Source: Microcaldota archaeon (lineage in GTDB: Archaea > Micrarchaeota > Micrarchaeia > Micrarchaeales > CABMGC01). Taken from it: a DNA stretch of 7,670 nt. The stretch lies in NCBI GenBank assembly GCA_030040595.1, contig JASHTL010000009.1, positions 1 to 7,670 on the forward strand. The letters are read 5' to 3'. The translations under genes were made by a program, and so were the position numbers. Shown here in pieces: positions 1 through 5,879 of the stretch (its first letter is position 1; each line of letters begins with the position of its first letter). The notes under the pieces are model-generated. The model ran no database searches and was not told the DNA's origin. It saw nothing but the letters and a program-made list of their open reading frames with translations.

Positions 1-357
1 GAGGTGAACGCAACCGGAAATAAAACCTACATTGGAGCGTTTAACTACTTGATATCACTGCAGAATAGCAATGTCACGAGATTCTCAGGCGTGCCGTACA
101 CAGTGTGGGGGGCCAACGTGGTGACAGGAGCCGATGCTGTTGTCTTTGGCAACACTACGCCAACCAGCTCAACGTTGCCTCTGACTTATATGACACACGC
201 GCAGGTGCTTGCGCAACTTAAAAGCCCTTCTGACCAGTTTGCATGGTCAGAGTACGCGGCTGCGGATATTTACATAGCCCACATGTGTGGCGCGATAAAC
301 AACGCTGCACCAGTCTGTTCGCTAAGCGCCATACAGAGCATTGAGGCATTAACGTGA
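1..357 (+). CDS. Secreted/surface protein, C-terminal part; possibly thioredoxin-like DUF929
   Basis: This frame is open from the first base (Glu-Val-Asn) to a TGA at 355-357, so it is the 3' end of a longer gene. The GTG at position 4 is probably not the start, because no promoter can be seen. The visible 118 residues contain four N-glycosylation sequons (NAT, NKT, NVT, NTT), which points to export. A segment reading SGVPYTVWGANVVTGADAVV resembles the cis-proline strand plus following hairpin of thioredoxin/DsbA folds. The tail holds two cysteines in an MCGAINNAAPVC context. The overall look recalls the archaeal DUF929 family of membrane-anchored thioredoxin-like proteins, but this comes from memory of the family pattern and not from an alignment. 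It could instead be an unrelated surface protein. A promoter for another exported protein follows after about 80 bases. Confidence 0.55.
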   Translation, partial: EVNATGNKTYIGAFNYLISLQNSNVTRFSGVPYTVWGANVVTGADAVVFGNTTPTSSTLPLTYMTHAQVLAQLKSPSDQFAWSEYAAADIYIAHMCGAINNAAPVCSLSAIQSIEALT

Positions 358-436
358 ACAGTGGCCTGAGAGGCATTTGAGGACAGTAGAGTTTCCGTCT
401 AGTCCTGGATCTTCCCGAGGGAGGGACAGACAGCAA

Positions 437-447
437 GCCATATATTT
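437..447 (+). promoter_or_regulatory. TATA box of the glycine-rich surface protein gene
   Basis: The element CATATATTT is centred near 443.5, 24.5 bases upstream of the ATG at 468. At the usual archaeal TATA-to-start distance, transcription would begin at or within a base or two of the ATG, giving a leaderless mRNA. No Shine-Dalgarno precedes the ATG, which agrees. The rest of the 110-base gap (358-467) shows nothing else I can support. Confidence 0.6.
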
Positions 448-467
448 GTTTCCATTGTGAAAAGACC

Positions 468-2984
468 ATGGCGCGAGCACAGACGCAACCAAGTACGAAG
501 TCCCAGCCGCCACCTGCACAGCAAACTGGTGCAGGCCAGCCGCAGCAGGATTCTCCGCAGCCGTCTCCGCAGAATCCGGCAATGCCATCGAACAGTCTCT
601 TTGCGCATCCAGTCAGGCTGCTCCTGATAGTGCTCGTGATAGCGGCCATCCTGGTCGCAGCTTACTTCGTCACCTCCGGAACTGCTGCAAAGACAACCAA
701 ATACGCCAAGCTCATCCTGCTCCTGTCTTCTGGAAAGCAAGTCCAGCTGAGCCAGGTGACCAGCGTTCTCAACCTTACCATAGGCGCGAACAGCATCCAG
801 AACATCGTCCAGAACCCAAGCGGCACAAGCTCAAACGTAACGTGGGCAGGCGGAGGAAGCGTCTCGGCGGAGTACAGCGGCCTGAACATAGACCTGCCGT
901 TCAAGTACATGATGGCCGAGCTGGAGAACAGCAGTTATGTCAAGGCCACGATCAACCTGAACGTATTAAAGAACAACATTTCGGAAACCTACATAAACAC
1001 GCCAACAATAGCGTACAACTGCTCTAACCAGAACCAGACCAGCAGCGAGCTGGACTCGCTTCTTGGCGGAGTGGGAGGCAGTTCCGGTGCCACGCAGCCG
1101 GACTACAAGTGCGTTGCTACGGCACCTCTCAATAAGACATTGGGATCGCTGAATGCCAGTACGCTCAGGGCTGCAAATGCAATACTGGGAGTGATAGAGA
1201 ACAACACCTATATCAATTCCACAAAAGTCAGCTACACTTCCTACAAGGGCAACAGCTGCGTTTACGTGAGCGGGTACATCAGGTCAAATACTATAAGCCT
1301 TGCCGAGGTTGTCAGGGCGTATTATGCCACGCAGAACAATTCATATGCTGGCCAGTATGAGAACCTCAGCGAATATGACAACGACTCCGTGAGCTTCAGC
1401 GGCCCGTATTCCGGATGCATCTCCTCGTCTACAGGTTTCGTCTACAACTTCACAACGGCACAGAACTTTACGCTGAGATATTCGGAAAGCGGATTGGGCT
1501 TGGGCGACCAGCAGCCCGCGGTGACCACAATAAACGCGAGCTTGGACGTGCACGGGAATGTCACGCAGATAGGCAAGCCGCAGCCGACCTCGGTCATTGC
1601 TCAGCCGCCTTACCCCGTGGTGAACGGCACATGCACATCATCTTCCGTTGATATCAGCACCATATCAGGCTACTATGGATACTACACATGCAGTTCGGTT
1701 GATATGAACGATTCTGGCTACCTCAAGCTGGTGCTCCAGTCATACAACCCCGGATATTACAGCGGCACTCCGGGCGCTGTGAGGATATACGGCCTTGCAT
1801 GCGCAGCCTACAATTCCACCAGCGATTATTATTCCATTAATGAGTTCAACTCCACAGCATACCAGCCCACAAACATCACATTCGATCCGGGCCAGCCGAT
1901 CACACTGATCTCTAAATGCCTGAGAAGCGGAAATGCAAGCGGCAAGGAATACGTTGGACTCCTCTACGCTGTTTCAGAGGAGAATTACTCAGGCACATTA
2001 GAGAATACCAGCAGCGCTCTGACAGGCTTCTCGGTCTTTCCGACCATATCAGGATCATTTGGCAAGAACGAGAACACGGGACGGGTGCCGCCTGCGGTGG
2101 TGCTCCCTACTACAACAATATATACATTCAACTACTCGACCACCACAATAGCCCCGGCTACAACCATACCGATTGGGAGCACGACTATCCCTTCAGGCAA
2201 GCTTAGCGGCAGCGTATGCACGACTACGATCTCGACGTATTACTCCGGGACCATGCCAGCAGGCGTAACGTTCAATTACACGCTCTATGGCGGCGGCGGA
2301 GGCGGGACCGGCAACGCCGATGGGTACAACGGATCAAAAGCAACAGGTACATACAGCTTCTCAGCTGGTAGCAATCTTACAGTATATGTGGGTGGAGGAG
2401 GCGGAGCCGCAGGGCAAGTCGGTACAGGGCAAAATGTGGCATACGGCGATGGCGGAGGTGGAGGAGCAACAGTCCTGTTAAATGACGACTCAATAATTGC
2501 GACTGCATTAGGGGGTAACGGAGGAACAGGGGATTCCGGTTCTGGAGGAAGCGGCGGAGGCACAGGCGAAAGCGAAGGATTTTGCGGATTATCAATTTAT
2601 GCGGGATGTGCAGGCGGAGGGGGCGGCCATGAAGGCGGCGGGGGAGGAGCAAGCGGAGATTCCTCTGGACCAGAAATAGGCGGATCAAGTCCTGGCGGTG
2701 CATCAGGAGGCCATGGAGATATAGGCGGAAGTGCAAGCGAATCAGGCTGGGGAGATGGAGGCGGAGGAAGCCTAGGCAGCGGAGGCGGAGGAGGGGCAGT
2801 ATACGGGGGAGTAGGAGGCGCTGGAGGCAGCGATGGAGGCGCAGGGACAAGCGGGTCAAGCGGCAGCGGCGGGGCAGGGTCTGGCAAAGGCCTTGGCGGT
2901 GGTAATTATCAGGGAGGAGGAGGGGGCAGCGTAACGCTTACGTGGAAAGGGATAGACGGGTCATGCAACCTGTCCAGTGCGTAA
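468..2984 (+). CDS. Membrane-anchored, sequon-rich surface protein with C-terminal glycine-rich domain
   Basis: The product has 838 residues. Residues 1-48 are a Pro/Gln-rich, presumably cytoplasmic tail ending in His-Pro-Val-Arg. Residues 51-69 form one hydrophobic membrane segment acting as an uncleaved signal anchor. Residues 70 to about 540 are a Ser/Thr/Asn/Tyr-rich ectodomain. By my count the protein has 30 N-x-S/T sequons, nearly all in this ectodomain, so heavy N-glycosylation outside the cell is likely. Residues about 550-580 are a Thr-rich stalk with repeated TTTI-like motifs. Residues about 584-838 are a glycine-rich domain that opens with a beta-strand and a run of six glycines (608 onward) and closes with five glycines followed by SVTLTWKG. 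This layout matches glycine-rich (Gly_rich_2 or ALK-type) domains. Cysteines at 584 and 833 bracket the domain and could form a disulfide. The ATG at 468 is chosen because a TATA box sits 25 bases upstream. Function is unknown; adhesion or an S-layer-associated role is plausible. I do not recognise the central ectodomain. Confidence 0.85.
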   Translation: MARAQTQPSTKSQPPPAQQTGAGQPQQDSPQPSPQNPAMPSNSLFAHPVRLLLIVLVIAAILVAAYFVTSGTAAKTTKYAKLILLLSSGKQVQLSQVTSVLNLTIGANSIQNIVQNPSGTSSNVTWAGGGSVSAEYSGLNIDLPFKYMMAELENSSYVKATINLNVLKNNISETYINTPTIAYNCSNQNQTSSELDSLLGGVGGSSGATQPDYKCVATAPLNKTLGSLNASTLRAANAILGVIENNTYINSTKVSYTSYKGNSCVYVSGYIRSNTISLAEVVRAYYATQNNSYAGQYENLSEYDNDSVSFSGPYSGCISSSTGFVYNFTTAQNFTLRYSESGLGLGDQQPAVTTINASLDVHGNVTQIGKPQPTSVIAQPPYPVVNGTCTSSSVDISTISGYYGYYTCSSVDMNDSGYLKLVLQSYNPGYYSGTPGAVRIYGLACAAYNSTSDYYSINEFNSTAYQPTNITFDPGQPITLISKCLRSGNASGKEYVGLLYAVSEENYSGTLENTSSALTGFSVFPTISGSFGKNENTGRVPPAVVLPTTTIYTFNYSTTTIAPATTIPIGSTTIPSGKLSGSVCTTTISTYYSGTMPAGVTFNYTLYGGGGGGTGNADGYNGSKATGTYSFSAGSNLTVYVGGGGGAAGQVGTGQNVAYGDGGGGGATVLLNDDSIIATALGGNGGTGDSGSGGSGGGTGESEGFCGLSIYAGCAGGGGGHEGGGGGASGDSSGPEIGGSSPGGASGGHGDIGGSASESGWGDGGGGSLGSGGGGGAVYGGVGGAGGSDGGAGTSGSSGSGGAGSGKGLGGGNYQGGGGGSVTLTWKGIDGSCNLSSA
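2289..2927 (+). repeat. Glycine-rich low-complexity region
   Basis: This region encodes residues 608-820 of the surface protein. Glycine tracts of three to six residues alternate with short Ser/Ala/Asp/Thr spacers, and only a few beta-like strands interrupt them (TYSFSAGSNLTVYVG and GGGGATVLLNDDSIIATALG). Codons are mostly GGA and GGC, so the coding strand is G-rich and purine-rich, with many closely spaced GG pairs. The spacers are irregular and do not form an exact tandem repeat. A region like this tends to vary in length between strains and to assemble poorly. The long Pro-rich ORFs on the opposite strand here are shadows of this composition. Confidence 0.8.
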
Positions 2985-3002
2985 CCTTCGAACATTCTGA
3001 AA

Positions 3003-3012
3003 GGTATTTAAG
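3003..3012 (+). promoter_or_regulatory. TATA box of the L7Ae ribosomal operon
   Basis: The motif GGTATTTAAG has its core TATTTA at 3005-3010, preceded by purine-rich sequence that suits a BRE. Transcription is expected near 3030-3034. That gives about 60 bases of leader before the L7Ae ATG at 3092, or a transcript starting on the uORF ATG at 3032. No other good TATA box lies in the 107-base gap. Confidence 0.55.
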
Positions 3013-3031
3013 GCTATACGCTCCATATGAT

Positions 3032-3082
3032 ATGTCACTAACCGCTAGGTTAGCGCAACTAATTGTTGCACCAATGACATGA
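3032..3082 (+). CDS. Possible 16-codon leaderless uORF ahead of L7Ae
   Basis: An ATG at 3032 opens a frame of 16 codons (MSLTARLAQLIVAPMT) that ends at TGA 3080-3082. The core TATA of the operon is 24.5 bases upstream, the same spacing seen here for the leaderless genes at 468, 5250 and 6415. The stop codon overlaps the Shine-Dalgarno GAGGTG (3081-3086) of L7Ae. The uORF is in the L7Ae frame but separated from it by TGA and TAA. It might be a leader peptide that couples or tunes L7Ae translation. It could also be chance, because the same bases fold into hairpins. There is no evidence that it is translated. Confidence 0.3.
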   Translation: MSLTARLAQLIVAPMT

Positions 3083-3086
3083 GGTG
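3081..3086 (+). promoter_or_regulatory. Shine-Dalgarno of L7Ae
   Basis: GAGGTG matches the archaeal anti-Shine-Dalgarno and ends five bases before the ATG at 3092. It fixes that start and shows that this gene, unlike several neighbours, is translated from a leadered mRNA. Confidence 0.75.
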
Positions 3087-3091
3087 TCTAA

Positions 3092-3586
3092 ATGGCAAAA
3101 TCCTATGTGAAATTCGAGGTATCGAAAGAAGTGGCTGGAAAGATATCGGAGACATTGCGTCTCGCAAAGCAGAGCGGCACGATCCGCAAGGGAGCTAATG
3201 AGGTTACCAAGAGCGTTGAGCGCGGCCTCGCTAACTTTGTCGTTATTGCGGAGGACGTTGACCCTGAGGAAGTGGTAATGCACATACCCACGCTCTGCGA
3301 GCAGAAGAAGGTTCCTTTCGGATACCTTCCGACGAAGCTTGACCTGGGCAAGGCCATAGGTATAAACGTCCCGTGCGCTGCTGCAGCGATAGAGAAGCCT
3401 GGCGAATCAGAGCACGCGATGAAGGATGTCATAGCAAAGCTTACGGGAAAGAGCCCTGGCGCTTCTGCTGAACCAAAACAGCAAGCAACTGCAGCTGCAA
3501 AACCTGCTGCCCAGAAACCCAAGAAGGAGGGAGCAGCAGCCGCTCCGAAGCCGCAGGCCAAGCCTGCCGCAACTACTCCTGCATGA
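3092..3586 (+). CDS. rpl7ae: Ribosomal protein L7Ae (eL8), with C-terminal Ala/Lys/Pro tail
   Basis: The product has 164 residues. Residues 1 to about 118 are a complete L7Ae/L30e-fold domain. Recognisable segments are RKGANEVTKSVERG (32-45) with the kink-turn-binding G-x-N-E at 34-37, VVIAEDVDPEEVV (50-62), LCEQKKVPF (68-76), LGKAIG (85-90) and INVPCAAAAI (91-100). The protein is a 50S ribosomal protein. In archaea it also serves in box C/D and H/ACA RNPs and as an RNase P subunit. Archaeal members are usually near 120 residues, so residues about 119-164 are an extra, probably disordered tail of Ala, Lys, Pro and Gln. The tail is in frame with no sign of a frameshift. The gene is first in an operon with S28e (13-base gap) and L24e. 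The RNase P RNA, a likely partner, lies about 3.8 kb downstream. Confidence 0.95.
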   Translation: MAKSYVKFEVSKEVAGKISETLRLAKQSGTIRKGANEVTKSVERGLANFVVIAEDVDPEEVVMHIPTLCEQKKVPFGYLPTKLDLGKAIGINVPCAAAAIEKPGESEHAMKDVIAKLTGKSPGASAEPKQQATAAAKPAAQKPKKEGAAAAPKPQAKPAATTPA

Positions 3587-3599
3587 TTGAGTGAGTCAG

Positions 3600-3824
3600 A
3601 TGGCCGAGGAGAAGAAGCTTGAAGGTTGGCTCGCCGAAGTGGTCGAGGTCGCTTCCAGGCGCACAGGAATATACGGCGAGATAAAGCAGATACTCGGCAA
3701 GATACTAGAGGGGCCGGACAAGGGCCGCGTCATAAGGAAGAACATAGCCGGAAAGGTCAAGGTTGGCGACCTCATCAGGCTCAGCGACACGAGCAGGGAG
3801 GACAAGCCGATAAGGGCAAGATGA
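3600..3824 (+). CDS. rps28e: Ribosomal protein S28e (eS28)
   Basis: The product has 74 residues from the ATG at 3600. The core reads AEVVEVASRRTG, GEIKQILGKILEGPDKGRVI, RKNIAGKVKVGD and a terminal SREDKPIRAR, which is the S28e pattern (hybrid OB-fold protein of the small subunit, near the mRNA exit). An in-frame GTG at 3591 would add three residues. I prefer the ATG because the GTGAG at 3591-3595 then serves as a Shine-Dalgarno with short spacing, while the GTG lacks a good one. The gene lies between L7Ae and L24e, the order common in archaea, and is surely co-transcribed with them. The usual downstream partners of this cluster (nucleoside diphosphate kinase, IF2) are absent, because thiI follows directly on the other strand. 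Confidence 0.95.
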   Translation: MAEEKKLEGWLAEVVEVASRRTGIYGEIKQILGKILEGPDKGRVIRKNIAGKVKVGDLIRLSDTSREDKPIRAR

Positions 3825-3828
3825 TAGC

Positions 3829-3999
3829 ATGAAGTGCTCGTACTGCACCAGCGAGATAGAGAGGGGCACAGGCCTCATCTATGTGAAGAGGAACGGTGCG
3901 ATAAGGTACTACTGCTCGGACAGGTGCTACAAGTACAGCGAATTATACAGGAAGAAGCCAAACAAGAAGGAGATAGCGGCAGCTGCCAAGGGAAAGTGA
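3829..3999 (+). CDS. rpl24e: Ribosomal protein L24e (eL24), zinc-ribbon
   Basis: The product has 56 residues. The four zinc-binding cysteines are in place: Cys3-x2-Cys6 and Cys29-x3-Cys33 (YYCSDRC). They frame the typical EIERGTGLIYVKRNGAIRYY core. The basic C-terminal half carries RKKPNKKEI and ends in an Ala/Lys tail. L24e is a large-subunit protein at the inter-subunit face. The start lies four bases after the S28e stop, and GATGAT just upstream is a weak Shine-Dalgarno within the S28e end, so translational coupling is likely. The stop codon TGA ends at 3999 and the thiI stop begins at 4000 on the other strand, so there is no room for a terminator between the two genes. Confidence 0.93.
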   Translation: MKCSYCTSEIERGTGLIYVKRNGAIRYYCSDRCYKYSELYRKKPNKKEIAAAAKGK

Positions 4000-5154
4000 C
4001 TAGCCAACTACCTCTGCGAGCCTCATCGATTTCTTTGCAAGCGCATCTATCTTGAACTCCTTAACCAGCTTTGCCATGAGCAGAGGATTCGTTCTCGTAA
4101 CTGGATTCCTTGAGTTTATGGAGCAGACATCCTTGTAGGGCTTTATCGATTCGTCATAGGTGCCTATCTTTATTGCAGCAGACACTATCTCCTGCTTGTC
4201 AAAGCCTATCAACGGCCTCAGTATCTGGGTCTTTACCCCTTGTTCCTCTGCCTGCAGGTTCGAGAGCGTCTGCGACGCCACCTGACCCAGACTCTCTCCG
4301 GTGAAGATCGCCTGCGCTTGTTCCTTCTCAGCCACGAGGTCGGCTATTCTAAGCATGAAGTTTTTCAGCAGTATCAGCTCGTGCCTCCTGCTCTTTATCG
4401 CGCCGACCTGGAAGATGTGCGAAGGCACGTAATAGGTTCTCGCATTTGGATAGTATGCGGAGAGTATGCGAACAATGTCTGGCAGCTTTGACTTCAGCGC
4501 ATCCTTCGCTTCAGGATATCCGTGGATGTGAACGTATACTGGTTCCATACCTCGCTTCATCGCATACCAAGCTGCCACTGGCGAGTCTATGCCCCCAGAA
4601 AGCAGCACCACCCCCTTTCCGCTAGTGCCGACTGGAAGGCCGCCAGGCCCTTTTGCCTTGTCGATCGATAGGAATGCTGCATCCTTGGTAACGTTTACGA
4701 AAAGCTCGCGGTCGTACTTGTGTAGATCTGGCTCTATTCCGAGTTTGCCGACTACCTTTATAAGGCGTCTGGTTATGTCAACCGAATTGAACTTGAATTT
4801 CTTGTAGCTCCTGTGCGCATTTATCTTAACTGACTTGATGTCCTTCTCCTTTTTCAGAAGCAATTTAGCGGTCTTGTCTATCGAGTCAAGAGAAGGTTTT
4901 GATGCGTAGGATATCTCGTAATTGCTTATTCCAAAGAGGTGCGTAAGCCCGTCCCTTATCTTTCCCGTATCGGAATCCCCATTCAGCCTTATTATGAATC
5001 TATCGTAATTGTTCTCAATCTCGAATTTCTCACTTGCAAGGAGATCAAGAAGGTTTCTTTTAAGCGCCTTAATGTACATTCCGCGGTTCTTTCCCCTGAG
5101 CCAGAGCTCGCCGAACCTTACGGTGATTACTCTCTCCCCTGGTTTGAATTGCAT
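4000..5154 (-). CDS. thiI: ThiI, tRNA uridine 4-sulfurtransferase
   Basis: The product has 384 residues. ThiI activates uridine 8 of tRNA with ATP and transfers sulfur to make 4-thiouridine. The order is an N-terminal ferredoxin-like region (GERVITVRFGELWLRGKNR), a THUMP domain at about 60-165, and a PP-loop ATPase domain with the pyrophosphate motif SGGIDS at 186-191. TGESLGQVASQTLSNL (285-300), LRPLIGFDKQEIV and Cys344 in PYKDVCSINSRNPVTRT follow. There is no C-terminal rhodanese domain, as in other archaea. Cys344 is the only cysteine, so the CxxC pair that binds an iron-sulfur cluster in methanogen ThiI is missing. I choose the ATG at 5154 because MQFKPGERV fits the family start and a TATA box lies 26 bases upstream. 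A longer frame reaches 5271 but would run across both promoters and into the divergent gene. Sulfur-donor details are inferred. Confidence 0.92.
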   Translation of the reverse strand: MQFKPGERVITVRFGELWLRGKNRGMYIKALKRNLLDLLASEKFEIENNYDRFIIRLNGDSDTGKIRDGLTHLFGISNYEISYASKPSLDSIDKTAKLLLKKEKDIKSVKINAHRSYKKFKFNSVDITRRLIKVVGKLGIEPDLHKYDRELFVNVTKDAAFLSIDKAKGPGGLPVGTSGKGVVLLSGGIDSPVAAWYAMKRGMEPVYVHIHGYPEAKDALKSKLPDIVRILSAYYPNARTYYVPSHIFQVGAIKSRRHELILLKNFMLRIADLVAEKEQAQAIFTGESLGQVASQTLSNLQAEEQGVKTQILRPLIGFDKQEIVSAAIKIGTYDESIKPYKDVCSINSRNPVTRTNPLLMAKLVKEFKIDALAKKSMRLAEVVG

Positions 5155-5174
5155 GAGGATAGTTTGCTGGCAAT

Positions 5175-5184
5175 TAATATAAAG
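5175..5184 (-). promoter_or_regulatory. TATA box of thiI
   Basis: On the minus strand the sequence reads CTTTATATTA, with the core TTTATA centred near 5180.5. It lies about 26 bases upstream of the thiI ATG at 5154, which suggests a leaderless or nearly leaderless mRNA and supports that start. Confidence 0.6.
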
Positions 5185-5219
5185 CAATGTCGCTTTTTTC
5201 TCCCTGCAAACCAGGAAAC

Positions 5220-5228
5220 CTTTTATAC
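5220..5228 (+). promoter_or_regulatory. TATA box of the small membrane-anchored glycoprotein gene
   Basis: CTTTTATAC has its core TTTATA at 5222-5227, 25.5 bases before the ATG at 5250. It is back to back with the thiI promoter in a 95-base divergent spacer. The spacing again predicts a leaderless mRNA, and no Shine-Dalgarno is seen. Confidence 0.6.
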
Positions 5229-5249
5229 GTTTGTTCCGATAGCTAAAGC

Positions 5250-5876
5250 ATGGACCTGCTCTCGAAGACATTAGTTGTAGCGGTTGTTCTGGTAATCATA
5301 ATAGCGGTAGCTTATTTCGCATTTGAGAAGGTCTTTGTGCCAGGACCCGTTACAGAGCAACAGGCCGCAACGATAATAACCCAGTACCTCCAGAGCAGCA
5401 ACCCCAACGCTCAGGTCAATATAACCAATGAATCACAGTCCTCTCAGTACCCGGGAAGCTGGCATGTTGTCGTTTCGGTGATCAGCAACCCAACGACGAC
5501 ATGTCCGACATATATAGTTTACTACTTCGACTATCCAAAGTTCAGCCTGGTGAATAATACATTCAATCCATACACACAAGACTGCAAGATTGTGGGCTAT
5601 GTGAAGGGAAGCAGCTATATCATAGGCTCGTTCCCGGTTGCGATAGTTTATTCGTATGACCTGAACAATTCGGCGATAAGCAACTTCGTCAATATAAACG
5701 GCAATAGGAGCGTGGTAGTGCATGCGCTTTACTATCCAAACATAAGCATTAATGGATTCAACTACACCAAGGTGTGGATAGTCAATTACTCATCCATTAC
5801 AACAAACAAGTCAATCTACGCAATAGTCTCTCAAGTCAATGGAACATTCTATTCCACATACAATGCGAGCAGATGA
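5250..5876 (+). CDS. Single-pass membrane-anchored, sequon-rich exported protein of unknown function
   Basis: The product has 208 residues. A five-residue head and Lys6 precede one hydrophobic segment (about residues 7-26, TLVVAVVLVIIIAVAYFAFE). The rest is an ectodomain with 11 N-glycosylation sequons by my count and two cysteines (in TTTC and QDC) that could pair. Strand-rich stretches such as WHVVVSVIS, YIVYYFDY and FPVAIVYSY suggest a beta-rich fold. The polar composition (Asn, Ser, Tyr, Thr) and the anchor topology resemble the large protein at 468-2984, without the glycine-rich part. I do not recognise the family. The ATG at 5250 is chosen from the TATA spacing. The stop lies three bases from the stop of the convergent acetyltransferase gene. 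Confidence 0.8.
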   Translation: MDLLSKTLVVAVVLVIIIAVAYFAFEKVFVPGPVTEQQAATIITQYLQSSNPNAQVNITNESQSSQYPGSWHVVVSVISNPTTTCPTYIVYYFDYPKFSLVNNTFNPYTQDCKIVGYVKGSSYIIGSFPVAIVYSYDLNNSAISNFVNINGNRSVVVHALYYPNISINGFNYTKVWIVNYSSITTNKSIYAIVSQVNGTFYSTYNASR

Positions 5877-5879
5877 TGG

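Larger units (their letters stand above)
3032..3088 (+). promoter_or_regulatory. Structured 5' leader of the L7Ae mRNA
   Basis: An outer stem pairs ATGTCA (3032-3037) with TGACAT (3075-3080). It encloses two hairpins: CTAACC/GGTTAG (3038-3043 with 3048-3053, loop GCTA) and GCAAC/GTTGC (3055-3059 with 3065-3069, loop TAATT). Together these make a compact three-way junction starting at the predicted first transcript base. A competing hairpin pairs GACAT (3076-3080) with GTGTC (3084-3088) around loop GAG and would bury the Shine-Dalgarno. Outer stem and competing hairpin share bases 3076-3080, so they exclude each other. This layout suits translational control. L7Ae is known to repress its own mRNA through a kink-turn in some archaea, but I see no clean kink-turn here. 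Confidence 0.4.

Noticed and set aside
218..740. Three overlapping minus-strand ORFs (79-143 codons) across the 5' end of the surface protein gene
   Set aside because: They overlap the plus-strand coding sequence and promoter, have odd Cys/Arg/Leu composition, and show no domain. They are shadows.
2285..2887. Long Pro-rich and Leu/Arg-rich ORFs on the minus strand opposite the glycine-rich region
   Set aside because: They are the complement of GGN glycine codons. Their composition is pure low complexity, and no promoter or start signal supports them.
3020..3087. Classical kink-turn at the L7Ae leader
   Set aside because: GA pairs flank the outer stem, but T3031 breaks the register, the would-be second helix is weak (two G-C pairs then a mismatch), and most of it lies upstream of the predicted transcript start.
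3103..3561. 152-codon minus-strand ORF opposite L7Ae
   Set aside because: L7Ae is certain on the plus strand. The opposite frame is open because of GC-biased Ala/Lys codons and has no recognisable features.
5155..5271. N-terminal extension of ThiI to 423 residues
   Set aside because: The extension crosses both divergent TATA boxes and enters the neighbouring gene. The family start and the TATA spacing both point to the ATG at 5154.
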